DNA of 64,000 bases, from IMG/VR virus record IMGVR_UViG_3300031539_000007, positions 49,044-113,043 of that record; one strand, given 5' to 3'. The notes below the pieces were generated by a model. That model searched no databases. It worked only from the letters and a program-made list of their open reading frames with translations, and had not been told where the DNA came from. Shown piece after piece: positions 24,278-31,675 of the stretch; positions within the stretch are counted from its first letter, which is position 1, and every line of letters starts with the position of its first letter. The translations under genes and the position numbers were made by a program. This DNA is from a virus.

Positions 24278-24469
24278 ATGATAACTATAACGGCAGAAAA
24301 GGTAAGCGGAGATCTAGAAACTGCCATACTATATTGTACATACGCTGCACAATACTACTCACATTGTCCATTCTGTATAAATGGACAGATACAGGAATAT
24401 AGATATTTTAACAGCGACTTCCCGCAACACTTGCGGGAGAAGCTTATGCGAATTTTACGCAAACTGTAA
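24278..24469 (+). CDS. Unknown 63-residue protein with CPFC
   Basis: AGGAG precedes the ATG, 3 bp after the upstream stop. SHCPFCINGQIQEY is the only motif. The end of the gene carries a CCCGCAA/TTGCGGG hairpin near 24420-24436. Function unknown. Confidence 0.75.
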   Translation: MITITAEKVSGDLETAILYCTYAAQYYSHCPFCINGQIQEYRYFNSDFPQHLREKLMRILRKL

Positions 24470-24521
24470 CAATCTGGAACTAGTCCAGATTGCAATTCCC
24501 TCACATATAGGAGCTATTGAA

Positions 24522-24746
24522 ATGAAACAGGTAATTTTGGCAATCGCGGTTGTAGTTATTATGTTGACGTTAGCTTCACCAGTGCTTGCGTTTGACAACG
24601 CTTCGGATAATACAGTGTGCTCCTGCCCGAAGGGGAAGTGGTTCTGCTGGTGTCCAGTAAGCACATGGACGCCCGGAGCTATTAAACTGGGTGGCGCAAC
24701 ATGGTTTAAGAAAGTCTCCAAGTGGGCTTGGAACCTGGGGAAATAA
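24522..24746 (+). CDS. Small secreted Cys/Trp-rich protein
   Basis: 74 residues from ATG 24522. Signal peptide (MKQVILAIAVVVIMLTLA) with a likely cleavage after ...SPVLA, then CSCPKGKWFCWCP with four cysteines and a Trp/Lys-rich tail. Exported to the periplasm or membrane face. Could act on the envelope or in exclusion; unproven. A terminator-like hairpin follows. Confidence 0.75.
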   Translation: MKQVILAIAVVVIMLTLASPVLAFDNASDNTVCSCPKGKWFCWCPVSTWTPGAIKLGGATWFKKVSKWAWNLGK

Positions 24747-24776
24747 CTTACCACGTGGTACTCTAACATAGAGTAT

Positions 24777-24824
24777 CACCCTATACCATACAGCATAACG
24801 TTGTATGGTATAGGGTGGTATTTT
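24777..24824 (+). terminator. Intrinsic terminator-like hairpin
   Basis: CACCCTATACCATACA pairs with TGTATGGTATAGGGTG (16 bp) around an 8-10 base loop, followed by GTATTTTA. The T run is short, so it may be a partial terminator or an mRNA stability element. Confidence 0.7.
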
Positions 24825-24863
24825 ACGATCAAATTAACTTCCATAACACTATAGGAGATTGCA

Positions 24864-25361
24864 ATGTTTCAAAATCAGGTGCGTCAACTAAAATCCGTAA
24901 CAAAAAACGTCAACAAAGGCCAGGCGAAAGCCGCTGTTATCTTTGCGCAAGTCAAAACGCAGTTTCATGACGTGAAAAAGGCCAACCGGGTCAAGTGGGA
25001 GTTCTCCAATTTCTCCGAGTTTGTCACGGCAACCGGTTGGGCTCCCTCCACTGCTTACCAGTTGGCCCGTTGGGGGGCTAACGGTGGTGAACTCGCAGCA
25101 TTAGCAGTGTACGGAATCCAACACATGCAGGCGTTTGATACTGTTCGCGAGTGTACCACGCTTGACGCTTTCCTGGAAAAGTGTGAAGAGTTCCCGAACC
25201 CTTCGGATATTGGTGAACTGAAGTCATGGGCAGAAAGTGTGCAAGGCAAGGTTACAGATAGGGAAAGCTTGGAGCGCGACATCGCCAATCTGGAGAAGTC
25301 TATCGTGAATTTTACCGCGAAGCTTGCCGAAAAGAAAGCCCTACTAGCGGCCCTCCAGTAA
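24864..25361 (+). CDS. Unknown 165-residue helical DNA-binding-like protein
   Basis: ATG with AGGAG. Basic helical N-terminus, a central HTH-like stretch (SEFVTATGWAPSTAYQLARW) and a C-terminal coiled coil (about 125-165). It resembles phage proteins that combine a small HTH with a dimerisation coil. It lies right before the structured 25.4-25.7 kb region and the palindrome array and is one candidate for their regulator. No family certain. Confidence 0.75.
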   Translation: MFQNQVRQLKSVTKNVNKGQAKAAVIFAQVKTQFHDVKKANRVKWEFSNFSEFVTATGWAPSTAYQLARWGANGGELAALAVYGIQHMQAFDTVRECTTLDAFLEKCEEFPNPSDIGELKSWAESVQGKVTDRESLERDIANLEKSIVNFTAKLAEKKALLAALQ

Positions 25362-25428
25362 AAAAACAAATAGCGCGCCTTCCCTATGGGAGGCTATGCG
25401 GCCCAGCGTGAAAATACTGGACAAACGA

Positions 25429-25454
25429 CACGGGCACATGATCATGTGCCCGTG
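25429..25454. repeat. Perfect 26-bp palindrome
   Basis: CACGGGCACATG followed by its exact complement-inverse around ATCAT. As RNA it is an 11-bp stem; as DNA a large dimer site. Two more hairpins follow (about 25456-25492 and 25500-25524). Confidence 0.75.
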
Positions 25455-25561
25455 GTCATTCTATGCTATGGACTACGAAAGTGTTCTATGGTATAGAATG
25501 GCGCATGGTATTGTACCATGACGCGCGCCTGCAAGGGGAAAAAATTCTAGTCACTATAAAA

Positions 25562-25710
25562 CCCTTGTGCAAATTGGAGTGCATGACTTGTATATGGTCG
25601 GGCATGCAAGCGATTGCATGCCTAGATACTAGGGGGAGCGATGTCCGCCGATTAAGTCATGACAGTTGACCGGCAAATTTGACGGTCATGCATTGCAATT
25701 TGCACAAGGG
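25562..25710 (+). ncRNA. Structured RNA candidate with 15-bp closing stem
   Basis: P1: CCCTTGTGCAAATTG (25562-25576) with CAATTTGCACAAGGG (25696-25710). P2: CATGACTT (25582-25589) with AAGTCATG (25654-25661). P3: GGCATGCAA/TTGCATGCC (25601-25622) capped by GCGA, a GNRA loop. P4: GACCG/CGGTC (25668-25687). An alternative to P2 exists: TGCATGAC (25580-25587) with GTCATGCA (25685-25692). No reading frame fits it. It sits directly after a degenerate copy of the array palindrome, in the place of a gene. Function unknown. Confidence 0.65.
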
Positions 25711-25735
25711 GATTTTCTGGTAAAAGGGGAATGCC

Positions 25736-25939
25736 ATGAGTATGCTGCTCGATCAGTACTTTCCAAGGGATAACGGCGAAGCTTCTGTGATTATTGCCGA
25801 AGCATGCCACGGGCAATTTTCTACGCTCGGAAGGTTCAAGGAAGCGAAAAGGCAAGGGCTGGGCATGCCAAAAACCGTAAAAATTCAGGGGAGTCTGCCC
25901 ATGCCTGTGAAAAAGTACCGGGCAATCCGGTACAATTGA
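25736..25939 (+). CDS. Unknown 67-residue basic protein
   Basis: ATG after AAAAGGGGAATGCC, 25 bp after the structured element. Basic C-terminus (MPKTVKIQGSLPMPVKKYRA). First coding cassette of the array. No family recognised. Confidence 0.7.
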   Translation: MSMLLDQYFPRDNGEASVIIAEACHGQFSTLGRFKEAKRQGLGMPKTVKIQGSLPMPVKKYRAIRYN

Positions 25940-25988
25940 CTGAAAATTCTAGTCACTAGAAAGTCACGTCAAAAAAGGAGCTATTAAA

Positions 25989-26219
25989 ATGAATACGTCG
26001 TACAACATTTCCAGCATGGAAGCACTCCGCGAAAAGAAAAAGAATGGATACGCGAAAGCCATGACTGCTTGGGGAGTCCCCGAATGGCTGCGCTTGCAGT
26101 TCTGCCAGCAAATCCGCGACACACACGATTATGGCGATGTGTGCGTCATCATGGGGAAAATTGACGCCTACTCGAACGCCGCAGGGCTGAGAGCATTTTA
26201 CGAATATTCTAGTGACTAG
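25989..26219 (+). CDS. Unknown 76-residue array protein
   Basis: RBS AAAGGAG at normal spacing. Mixed helix (SMEALREKKKNGYAKAMTAW). The last codons TCT-AGT-GAC-TAG lie in the 26207 palindrome, so the protein ends SSD. No family recognised. Confidence 0.8.
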   Translation: MNTSYNISSMEALREKKKNGYAKAMTAWGVPEWLRLQFCQQIRDTHDYGDVCVIMGKIDAYSNAAGLRAFYEYSSD

Positions 26220-26231
26220 AAAGGGGGAAAA

Positions 26232-26528
26232 ATGTGTCACGTAACAAACCATGTGATGGAGGCGCACGAGCGTCATCCTTTACTCAGGAAGATCATGAGC
26301 AAGGAAAAGTTCGCCTTGCTTATCAGTATAGTGTCACAGGAAAATTTTACGTGCGATATTGCCCTTGCCGTGTACGATTGCGGCGAAATTCTTTTGAATC
26401 CCACGCAGGATGAGCGTGGGAGATTTGTTGTTCTTATCGTGCGCAACAACAAAATTGTGTGCGCATGCCTATCTCAGCGTCTCGACGCGCGCCACTTGCG
26501 CGTCGAAAAAGTTGTGAAAATATTCTAG
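26232..26528 (+). CDS. Unknown 98-residue array protein
   Basis: Starts 10 bp after the 26207 palindrome; stops at the first TAG of the 26523 palindrome. Mixed alpha/beta with a DERGRFVVLIVRNNKIVCAC strand pair. Function unknown. Confidence 0.78.
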   Translation: MCHVTNHVMEAHERHPLLRKIMSKEKFALLISIVSQENFTCDIALAVYDCGEILLNPTQDERGRFVVLIVRNNKIVCACLSQRLDARHLRVEKVVKIF

Positions 26529-26552
26529 TCACTAGAAAAAGGAGAGCTTGTA

Positions 26553-26852
26553 ATGACTATGTTTATGAAGTTTTCGCGGGGTGGAGTGTTTGAAGCGGCG
26601 GAGTTTGGCGCATACAACATGATTCCGACCGGTGAACAGGTAGCTCCACCTGTCGCGGGTGACGTTGTTTTTGTGTCCAACTATGTACCCTCCTGCGACT
26701 TTAGCGGGCAGGTAGGGAAGATGGCCGCCGCAGAATCAAGAGGTGCGGCGGAGTGGGCCGCAAGTCACGGGCTGCGGCTTGTATTCCGGGGGTTCCCCGG
26801 AGCGAACATACGTAACGCTGAGGGGTGTATGCCAGCGTTGCTTTCCGTCTAA
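26553..26852 (+). CDS. Unknown 99-residue array protein
   Basis: AAAGGAG before ATG. Beta-rich N-terminus, then a helix (MAAAESRGAAEWAASHGLR) and a Gly/Phe stretch. No family recognised. Confidence 0.75.
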   Translation: MTMFMKFSRGGVFEAAEFGAYNMIPTGEQVAPPVAGDVVFVSNYVPSCDFSGQVGKMAAAESRGAAEWAASHGLRLVFRGFPGANIRNAEGCMPALLSV

Positions 26853-26910
26853 AAACTTTCTAGTCACTAGAAAAAGTCTAGTGGCATCAAAACCCTTAAG
26901 GAGTATTAAA

Positions 26911-27171
26911 ATGACTATCCAACGCACCAAGACCGAAAAGAAGTCCGGCACATCGTTTTCCGTCGGGGTGAATATCATCCTGGCAGGCAGTAAGGCCATG
27001 ACGCCTGAGCAACAGGAAAAAGCCTTGACCGTGGCGAAAGTCCGCGTCCTTATTGTCGATGCTGACAACCCTAAGAACGTCCTGGTCGATGAGACCGCAC
27101 CGGCACGCGAATTTTCCACGGGAAGCGTGGGCTATGGGCTGAATATCCGTAGCGCAGAATTCAAGCAGTAG
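26911..27171 (+). CDS. Unknown 86-residue array protein
   Basis: ATG 26911 with AAGGAG. Lys/Thr-rich start, beta strand (GTSFSVGVNIILAGSKAM), then a helix. A GCCCTCG/CGAGGGC hairpin follows the stop. Function unknown. Confidence 0.78.
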   Translation: MTIQRTKTEKKSGTSFSVGVNIILAGSKAMTPEQQEKALTVAKVRVLIVDADNPKNVLVDETAPAREFSTGSVGYGLNIRSAEFKQ

Positions 27172-27177
27172 TGGTGT

Positions 27178-27199
27178 GCCCTCGTGCCACAGCGAGGGC
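27178..27199 (+). promoter_or_regulatory. Intercistronic hairpin
   Basis: GCCCTCG, a loop, CGAGGGC; 7-bp GC-rich stem 7 bp after a stop codon and 9 bp before the 27209 palindrome. No T run, so more likely an mRNA stability or processing element than a terminator. Confidence 0.5.
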
Positions 27200-27241
27200 G
27201 ATCAATTATTCTAGTGACTAGAAAATTTTAGGAGGATCGGG

Positions 27242-27430
27242 ATGGAATACACTATCGAGTTCAAGGAACACCTGGCGAAGAGTCTGGCGGGGCATATCGC
27301 CAGCAGCGCGGCCACTGGGCCGTACTCCGAGGTGCATTGTGTTGTCTGCGGGCGTGTGGGCGTAGTCGCCTACAACTACGCGGTCGAGAATCCCGGCGTG
27401 TGGGCCTGCGCCTACTGTAACACGGGCTAG
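27242..27430 (+). CDS. 62-residue zinc-finger-like array protein
   Basis: AGGAGG RBS. CVVCGRVGV (near 33) and CAYCNTG at the C-terminus form a four-Cys zinc site. Function unknown; a strong hairpin (27440-27467) follows. Confidence 0.8.
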   Translation: MEYTIEFKEHLAKSLAGHIASSAATGPYSEVHCVVCGRVGVVAYNYAVENPGVWACAYCNTG

Positions 27431-27439
27431 AACTCTTCT

Positions 27440-27467
27440 CCTGCCCATCATCCTCGTGATGGGCAGG
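27440..27467 (+). promoter_or_regulatory. Strong intercistronic hairpin
   Basis: CCTGCCCATCA / TGATGGGCAGG, 11-bp stem with a 6-base loop, 10 bp after a stop. Related in sequence to hairpins after the genes ending at 40124 and 40360 (shared CTCTTCCCCTGCTCATCAC). Confidence 0.6.
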
Positions 27468-27521
27468 CACGGAGAGAAAAAGGCGAAAATTATTCTAGTG
27501 ACTAGAAAGGAGAGGAGAGCT

Positions 27522-27749
27522 ATGAAAATTCAAACACTGTACGACCTGCGGGAACTGACAGGTTTTGTTAGCGGGACGGACTTGCAAGATATGTTCCACG
27601 AAATCTTGGGGGAGATGTCCCCAAGTGGCAATTGTGAAATAGGCGCCGCCGCACTTGCCAGTAACGATGTGGGCAAAGAGGCTTTGCGATTGCTAGCGGC
27701 CCCACTGGTCGACGTCATTGAGTCAATTATGACATACGGAATGTCTTGA
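27522..27749 (+). CDS. Unknown 75-resid. array protein
   Basis: ATG 27522 after AGGAGAG, 14 bp past the 27493 palindrome. Helical with LRLLAAPLVDVIESIMTYGM at the C-terminus. No family recognised. Confidence 0.78.
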   Translation: MKIQTLYDLRELTGFVSGTDLQDMFHEILGEMSPSGNCEIGAAALASNDVGKEALRLLAAPLVDVIESIMTYGMS

Positions 27750-27787
27750 AAGCTAATATTCTAGTGACTAGAAAAGGAGTGTTTGTT

Positions 27788-27985
27788 ATGGATAAAATTT
27801 ATCTCGCCTACTACATCAGTAGGCGTGGGCATCACAAAGAAATCTTATACGTTGGGACAGACAAAAACGCCGCAATATCTCGCGTTGAAAGCTTCTGCGG
27901 CAGTAACATGTATGCCCAGGAATTCCTGGGCTGTGTGGAGACATGGACGGCGGGGCGACGCATCCTGCTGGAAAGGGTTGTCTGA
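27788..27985 (+). CDS. Unknown 65-residue array protein
   Basis: ATG 27788 after AAAGGAG. Compact alpha/beta (KIYLAYYISRRGHHKEILYV). Stop is 3 bp before the 27989 palindrome. Function unknown. Confidence 0.78.
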   Translation: MDKIYLAYYISRRGHHKEILYVGTDKNAAISRVESFCGSNMYAQEFLGCVETWTAGRRILLERVV

Positions 27986-28003
27986 ATATTCTAGTGACTA
28001 GAA

Positions 28004-28072
28004 TTCCCTGGCCGCCACGAGCATAGCGCCGTGGATCACGCTTGTAGTCATCGGCGCGAAAAGTGCCGGGGA
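28004..28072. other. Gene-less spacer between two palindromes
   Basis: 69 bp between palindromes 27989 and 28073, too short for a credible gene and without an RBS-start pair. The sequence CCACG...CGTGG could form a weak hairpin. It may be the remains of a lost cassette. Confidence 0.5.
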
Positions 28073-28106
28073 TTCTAGTCACTAGGAATCTTTTGAAAGG
28101 AGAATC

Positions 28107-28250
28107 ATGATTACAATCAAAGTGGATGGGATTATCACGGTCGATACGTTTTCGTTCGAGGATGCGGTCGATATGATCGTAGAGGCGCTGGAAAAGTACG
28201 GCGTCGAGATTATGGCCGTGTATGAAAAAGTTGAAAATTCTAGTGACTAG
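28107..28250 (+). CDS. Unknown 47-residue array protein
   Basis: ATG 28107 with AAAGGAG. Beta-hairpin then helix (FEDAVDMIVEALEKYGVEIM); ends SSD with the stop inside the 28238 palindrome. Compact ferredoxin-like half-fold is possible. Function unknown. Confidence 0.75.
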   Translation: MITIKVDGIITVDTFSFEDAVDMIVEALEKYGVEIMAVYEKVENSSD

Positions 28251-28271
28251 AAAAAGTCACGAAGGAGTATT

Positions 28272-28571
28272 ATGAACAAATGTTATACACAGAAGCGGTA
28301 TTCGACATGGTATGGGGCGGCGAGGTCATTGCCGAAGAACCTGAACTCGTCGCTAGGCCCGCCCCACTTTTCAGTGGGCGATAGGGTTATACAAAAGCGC
28401 CCGGTGTGTGGCGAACGGCTAACCGGCACGATTATATCAGTCGTTTATCCGCCACTTGTACTTGACGGCGCGCAACTATTAGTGGCGGGCTACGAGGTGC
28501 AATGGGATAATGGCGACCACTGCGCAAGCGTGCGCGAGCCGTATTTGACCAAGATAAATTCTAGTGACTAG
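28272..28571 (+). CDS. Unknown 99-residue array protein (beta-barrel-like)
   Basis: Leader GTCAC-GAAGGAGT before ATG. The core (FSVGDRVIQKRPVCGERLTG...YEVQWDNGD, shown in part) looks like a small SH3-like barrel as in many phage DNA- or RNA-associated proteins. Ends SSD in the 28559 palindrome. Confidence 0.75.
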   Translation: MNKCYTQKRYSTWYGAARSLPKNLNSSLGPPHFSVGDRVIQKRPVCGERLTGTIISVVYPPLVLDGAQLLVAGYEVQWDNGDHCASVREPYLTKINSSD

Positions 28572-28592
28572 AAAAAGTCACGAAGGAGTAAC

Positions 28593-28796
28593 ATGTACAA
28601 AACCGTTGGGGACATCCCCGAAGATTATGTCCTGGTGCAGACAGACCATGAGGTTCAATCTGTACTTGAGTACATCGGCGTAACCGAAAATTATCCTTAT
28701 GTGTTTGTCAAACTTGACGAAAGTGGCGCTGATTATCTGCACGTTTATGGGTGCTACAGACTGTACCTTGGCGCTCCTGTTTACCAGGAACTATAA
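28593..28796 (+). CDS. Unknown 67-residue array protein
   Basis: Same GTCAC-GAAGGAGT leader as the previous gene. Tyr- and acid-rich beta protein. Followed after 11 bp by another gene with no palindrome between them. Confidence 0.78.
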   Translation: MYKTVGDIPEDYVLVQTDHEVQSVLEYIGVTENYPYVFVKLDESGADYLHVYGCYRLYLGAPVYQEL

Positions 28797-28807
28797 GGAG
28801 TATTATA

Positions 28808-28975
28808 ATGTGGCATTTTACAGAATCACTTGTTGGACAAAGAATGCTGGTAAAAGAAACACGCGCCGAAGTCTTTTTGACGGGCCGCCGCGTCTATGAC
28901 GGCAGTGTGTATATTTACGAGACCGACGCGGGCAACTTCCTGGGGGAAGAACTGTGCCGCGTTGGGTCAATTTAA
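28808..28975 (+). CDS. Unknown 55-residue array protein
   Basis: TAAGGAGTATTATA before ATG 28808. Beta-rich (AEVFLTGRRVYDGSVYIYET). Its stop directly abuts the 28976 palindrome. Confidence 0.75.
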   Translation: MWHFTESLVGQRMLVKETRAEVFLTGRRVYDGSVYIYETDAGNFLGEELCRVGSI

Positions 28976-29010
28976 TTCTAGTGACTAGAAAAAAGTCACG
29001 AAGGAGCAAC

Positions 29011-29226
29011 ATGAAAAACATTGCTACGGTTAAGGACGCGCTGCATAACGCAGTGCTTGAAAAGTCTGACTACGCTCGCGGTATTGTCGTGGGCGTGGTG
29101 GCTGCCATTATGGGGCAAAAGGGCTGCTTGTTTAAGACCGCCCTCAGAGAAGTCAAGCAGATGAAACCCGCAATCCATATCGAGAATCTGCCAGAATGCT
29201 GGCGTGAAGACTGGATGAAACTCTAG
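29011..29226 (+). CDS. Unknown 71-residue helical array protein
   Basis: GTCAC-GAAGGAG leader, ATG 29011. Helical with a small hydrophobic segment (GIVVGVVAAIMGQKG). Stop is the first TAG of the 29221 palindrome. Confidence 0.78.
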   Translation: MKNIATVKDALHNAVLEKSDYARGIVVGVVAAIMGQKGCLFKTALREVKQMKPAIHIENLPECWREDWMKL

Positions 29227-29258
29227 TCACTAGAAAAAAATCTCAAAAGGAGAATACA

Positions 29259-29846
29259 ATGGCTGCACATATTTTGACTGGTATCAAACAAACGATTAAG
29301 ATGCTGCGCGAAAACCCCGAAGCGGCGAAACCGCACATCGTCTGCGCCTGTGATTTGTCCTGCTGGACTGAAGACGACACTCATGTGTGGGGAAATCTCT
29401 ACGACTGGACACAAGGGAGGCTCGCCACAAGCGCGCTCATCGAGTATCTTGAATTCCAGGTGTGGCACTTCTGGGATTTGTACTACAAACTTGGCGAACC
29501 GTATACTCGCGAAGAGTGGAATCTGTCACGCTTCCACGGGCTTGAGGCACTCGCAAAATATCGCGACGAAGAAGACTCCAGGACACTGGCTATGCTTTCC
29601 GCAGAGAAAACATACATCCGACCAGGCGAAAAAGTCCTGATGGAATGTGCTTACTCTGAGGCTGCAATGCACCTTGGCGTGGCTGGCAAAGTGATGACTG
29701 TCAAGCTGCTTGAAACCGAATACCCAACGGCGCAACTATACCGCCGCAACGGGGAAGAGAAAAGCTTCCCTATCACTTACTCTGAGGCCGGGTTCTACCA
29801 GGACGAGGGTGGATTCTACTACTACCCGAAACGTTCTAGTCACTAG
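29259..29846 (+). CDS. Unknown 195-residue array protein
   Basis: AAAGGAG RBS. Helical first half rich in Trp/Glu and a beta-rich C-terminal part (VAGKVMTVKLLETEYPTAQL). Ends SSH in the 29834 palindrome. No family recognised. Confidence 0.82.
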   Translation: MAAHILTGIKQTIKMLRENPEAAKPHIVCACDLSCWTEDDTHVWGNLYDWTQGRLATSALIEYLEFQVWHFWDLYYKLGEPYTREEWNLSRFHGLEALAKYRDEEDSRTLAMLSAEKTYIRPGEKVLMECAYSEAAMHLGVAGKVMTVKLLETEYPTAQLYRRNGEEKSFPITYSEAGFYQDEGGFYYYPKRSSH

Positions 29847-29853
29847 AATAAAT

Positions 29854-29875
29854 GTCTACTCATCTCTGAGTAGAC
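29854..29875 (+). promoter_or_regulatory. CTACTCA-type leader hairpin
   Basis: GTCTACTCA, loop TCTC, TGAGTAGAC: 9-bp perfect stem between the 29834 palindrome and the AAAGGAG of the next gene. Both kinds of element are stacked here. Confidence 0.75.
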
Positions 29876-29886
29876 AAAGGAGCAAT

Positions 29887-30435
29887 ATGACTACTGTTAA
29901 AGTTATCAACACTCGCTACAATCCACGCGGCGCGAGCGTCGTCGTGGAAGCAAAGTTTGACCGCTGGACTTCGTATCTGGAAGTAAGCCACGACCAGCCA
30001 TGCGGGTATAACTATCGGCGGATGCGTCACGAAACTGACCCGCTTGCCGATTGGGTACGCCTTGAAACCGCCGAGCGCGACATCACAGCGGAAGGTGTGC
30101 GCCTGGCGAAAGACGCCATTATCGTGGCCGACAACTCTATGGAAGAGGCGTGCCGCTGGTTCAAGTACTCGCAGCTATACGAAACAATGCAGGCAGTCGT
30201 CACGGAGACCGTTAAAAACTACCAGGATGATTTCTACCTGCACGATTGTACACGTCTCGGAATGGCGCACCCATTCCCCGAAGTGCTCCGCTGGTACGTT
30301 CGTGAGAGCGGAACGTTTTTGTTCTTCGGAGAAGAGGTCGGCGAATGGGAATGTGCTGTGCGCAAACAGTGGCCCGACGCCCGCATATTCCGCTATACCT
30401 CAGAGGACGGACTGGCGGAAATTTCTAGTCACTAG
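29887..30435 (+). CDS. Unknown 182-residue array protein
   Basis: ATG 29887 after the hairpin and AAAGGAG. Beta-rich N-terminus (KVINTRYNPRGASVVVEAKF), helical middle, Trp-rich C-terminus. Ends SSH in the 30423 palindrome. Function unknown. Confidence 0.82.
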   Translation: MTTVKVINTRYNPRGASVVVEAKFDRWTSYLEVSHDQPCGYNYRRMRHETDPLADWVRLETAERDITAEGVRLAKDAIIVADNSMEEACRWFKYSQLYETMQAVVTETVKNYQDDFYLHDCTRLGMAHPFPEVLRWYVRESGTFLFFGEEVGEWECAVRKQWPDARIFRYTSEDGLAEISSH

Positions 30436-30448
30436 AAAGGAGATTGCG

Positions 30449-30583
30449 ATGACCGACAAAGAGATACTTGAAAGGTTATGTGCCATGCTCAACGGTATTA
30501 CTAAAAAGTTCGGGGTAACACTAGCGGTTGTGGAGATAAAAGGCACGATTTACTTTTTCCCTCAACTATCTTCTAGTGACTAG
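30449..30583 (+). CDS. Unknown 44-residue array protein
   Basis: ATG 30449 after AAAGGAG. One helix (DKEILERLCAMLNGITKKFG) and a beta hairpin. Ends SSSD in the 30571 palindrome. Confidence 0.72.
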   Translation: MTDKEILERLCAMLNGITKKFGVTLAVVEIKGTIYFFPQLSSSD

Positions 30584-30588
30584 AAAGT

Positions 30589-30616
30589 TTTAACAGTGTG
30601 GTGCGTCACTGTTAAA
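30589..30616 (+). promoter_or_regulatory. Intercistronic hairpin
   Basis: TTTAACAGTG / CACTGTTAAA, 10-bp stem with an 8-base loop, just after the 30571 palindrome. No T run. Confidence 0.5.
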
Positions 30617-30656
30617 TACGCACCGATTTCATTCATTCAAATAAAGGAGACTTACG

Positions 30657-30920
30657 ATGACCTGCATAGGAACAACCGCGACAACCATAGCGAAAAACTC
30701 TGTGACGTATCACGAAACGACAGTCGTTGCATTTAGCAGCGGCACAATCACCCTCGACAGCGGGGGATGGAGAACTGTGACGACCAAGAAGCGAATGAAC
30801 CAGGCCAGCACTGAATTCGGCCTTGGATACAGCGTCTTTCAGAAAGACTTCGGCTGGTTTGTTGACCTTCCGAATGGCGAGACCGTTGACTTCAAAGACG
30901 GGATGACTTTTAGTCGGTAA
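30657..30920 (+). CDS. Unknown 87-residue beta-rich array protein
   Basis: AAAGGAG before ATG. Thr-rich beta strands (TTVVAFSSGTITLDSGGWRT), FGLGYSVFQKDFGWFVDLPN. The pattern recalls small phage proteins of unknown role. Followed by the 30925 palindrome. Confidence 0.78.
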   Translation: MTCIGTTATTIAKNSVTYHETTVVAFSSGTITLDSGGWRTVTTKKRMNQASTEFGLGYSVFQKDFGWFVDLPNGETVDFKDGMTFSR

Positions 30921-30953
30921 AAGATTCTAGTCACTAGAAAAAGGAGCATTACG

Positions 30954-31646
30954 ATGGCTAAGGAAAAAGTTGTCAGAATTGGTACTGTTGATTATTACGG
31001 GAAAAGGGTTAGCGTGTTCTGCGAAATCGGCGTCAAGAATGGCGAGCTATCAATCACCGGCGTCGTCGGGCCAAAGCGAAACGGTGACGCGGAGGGCGGG
31101 TGCGGGCAAATAGACCTGAGCGAATATTCAGGGTGGGAATTCGCTGCTGGATGGGACAAAGAAACACTTGACAAATTCACGGACGTGTGGGCAAGATGGC
31201 ACTTGAACGACATGCGCCCTGGCTGTGAGCATCAGCGTGATTGGGATACTTCAGAGAAGATTGGAGTCATCCAATACACATATACCGACCTATACACAAC
31301 GCTCTCCAAGATGGAGAAAACTATGCCGGAACGTCTAACATCACTAGACAAAGAAAATCTTGCACTTGGCAAGAAAGCGTTTCGCGCCTTCCTAGGATAC
31401 GGTAACGGCACACGGGGAGACGTGCTTGAAGCATGCGAAGCAGGACTACTCAGGACGTGTGGCATCGAGGAAAAGCTTGCTGGATGGGTATACCCAACAC
31501 AGCACGAGAAAGGCTTACTCACAAAGCCATGCCCCGTATGCGGTTACAAGTACGGTTCTGCTTGGCTCAAAGAAGAGTTACCACAGGACGTGTTTGACTT
31601 CATTGACAATTTACCGCACACTGACATCGCATATCCGTGGCGATAA
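30954..31646 (+). CDS. Conserved 230-residue phage protein with C-terminal CPxCG
   Basis: AAAGGAG before ATG. Beta-rich N-terminal half (VFCEIGVKNGELSITGVVGP), helical middle, and a C-terminal KPCPVCGYKYGSAWL motif found in conserved phage hypothetical proteins. The two visible Cys of the C-terminal motif might share a metal with upstream Cys/His. Function unknown. Confidence 0.82.
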   Translation: MAKEKVVRIGTVDYYGKRVSVFCEIGVKNGELSITGVVGPKRNGDAEGGCGQIDLSEYSGWEFAAGWDKETLDKFTDVWARWHLNDMRPGCEHQRDWDTSEKIGVIQYTYTDLYTTLSKMEKTMPERLTSLDKENLALGKKAFRAFLGYGNGTRGDVLEACEAGLLRTCGIEEKLAGWVYPTQHEKGLLTKPCPVCGYKYGSAWLKEELPQDVFDFIDNLPHTDIAYPWR

Positions 31647-31675
31647 TTCTAGTCACTAGAAAATAAAGGAGCGAT

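Noticed and set aside
25562-25710. Retron msr/msd RNA
   Set aside because: No reverse transcriptase gene lies nearby or elsewhere in the window.
25362-25735. Short coding frame in the hairpin region (25463-25669)
   Set aside because: It crosses the conserved stems and lacks an RBS; the region is better explained as structure.
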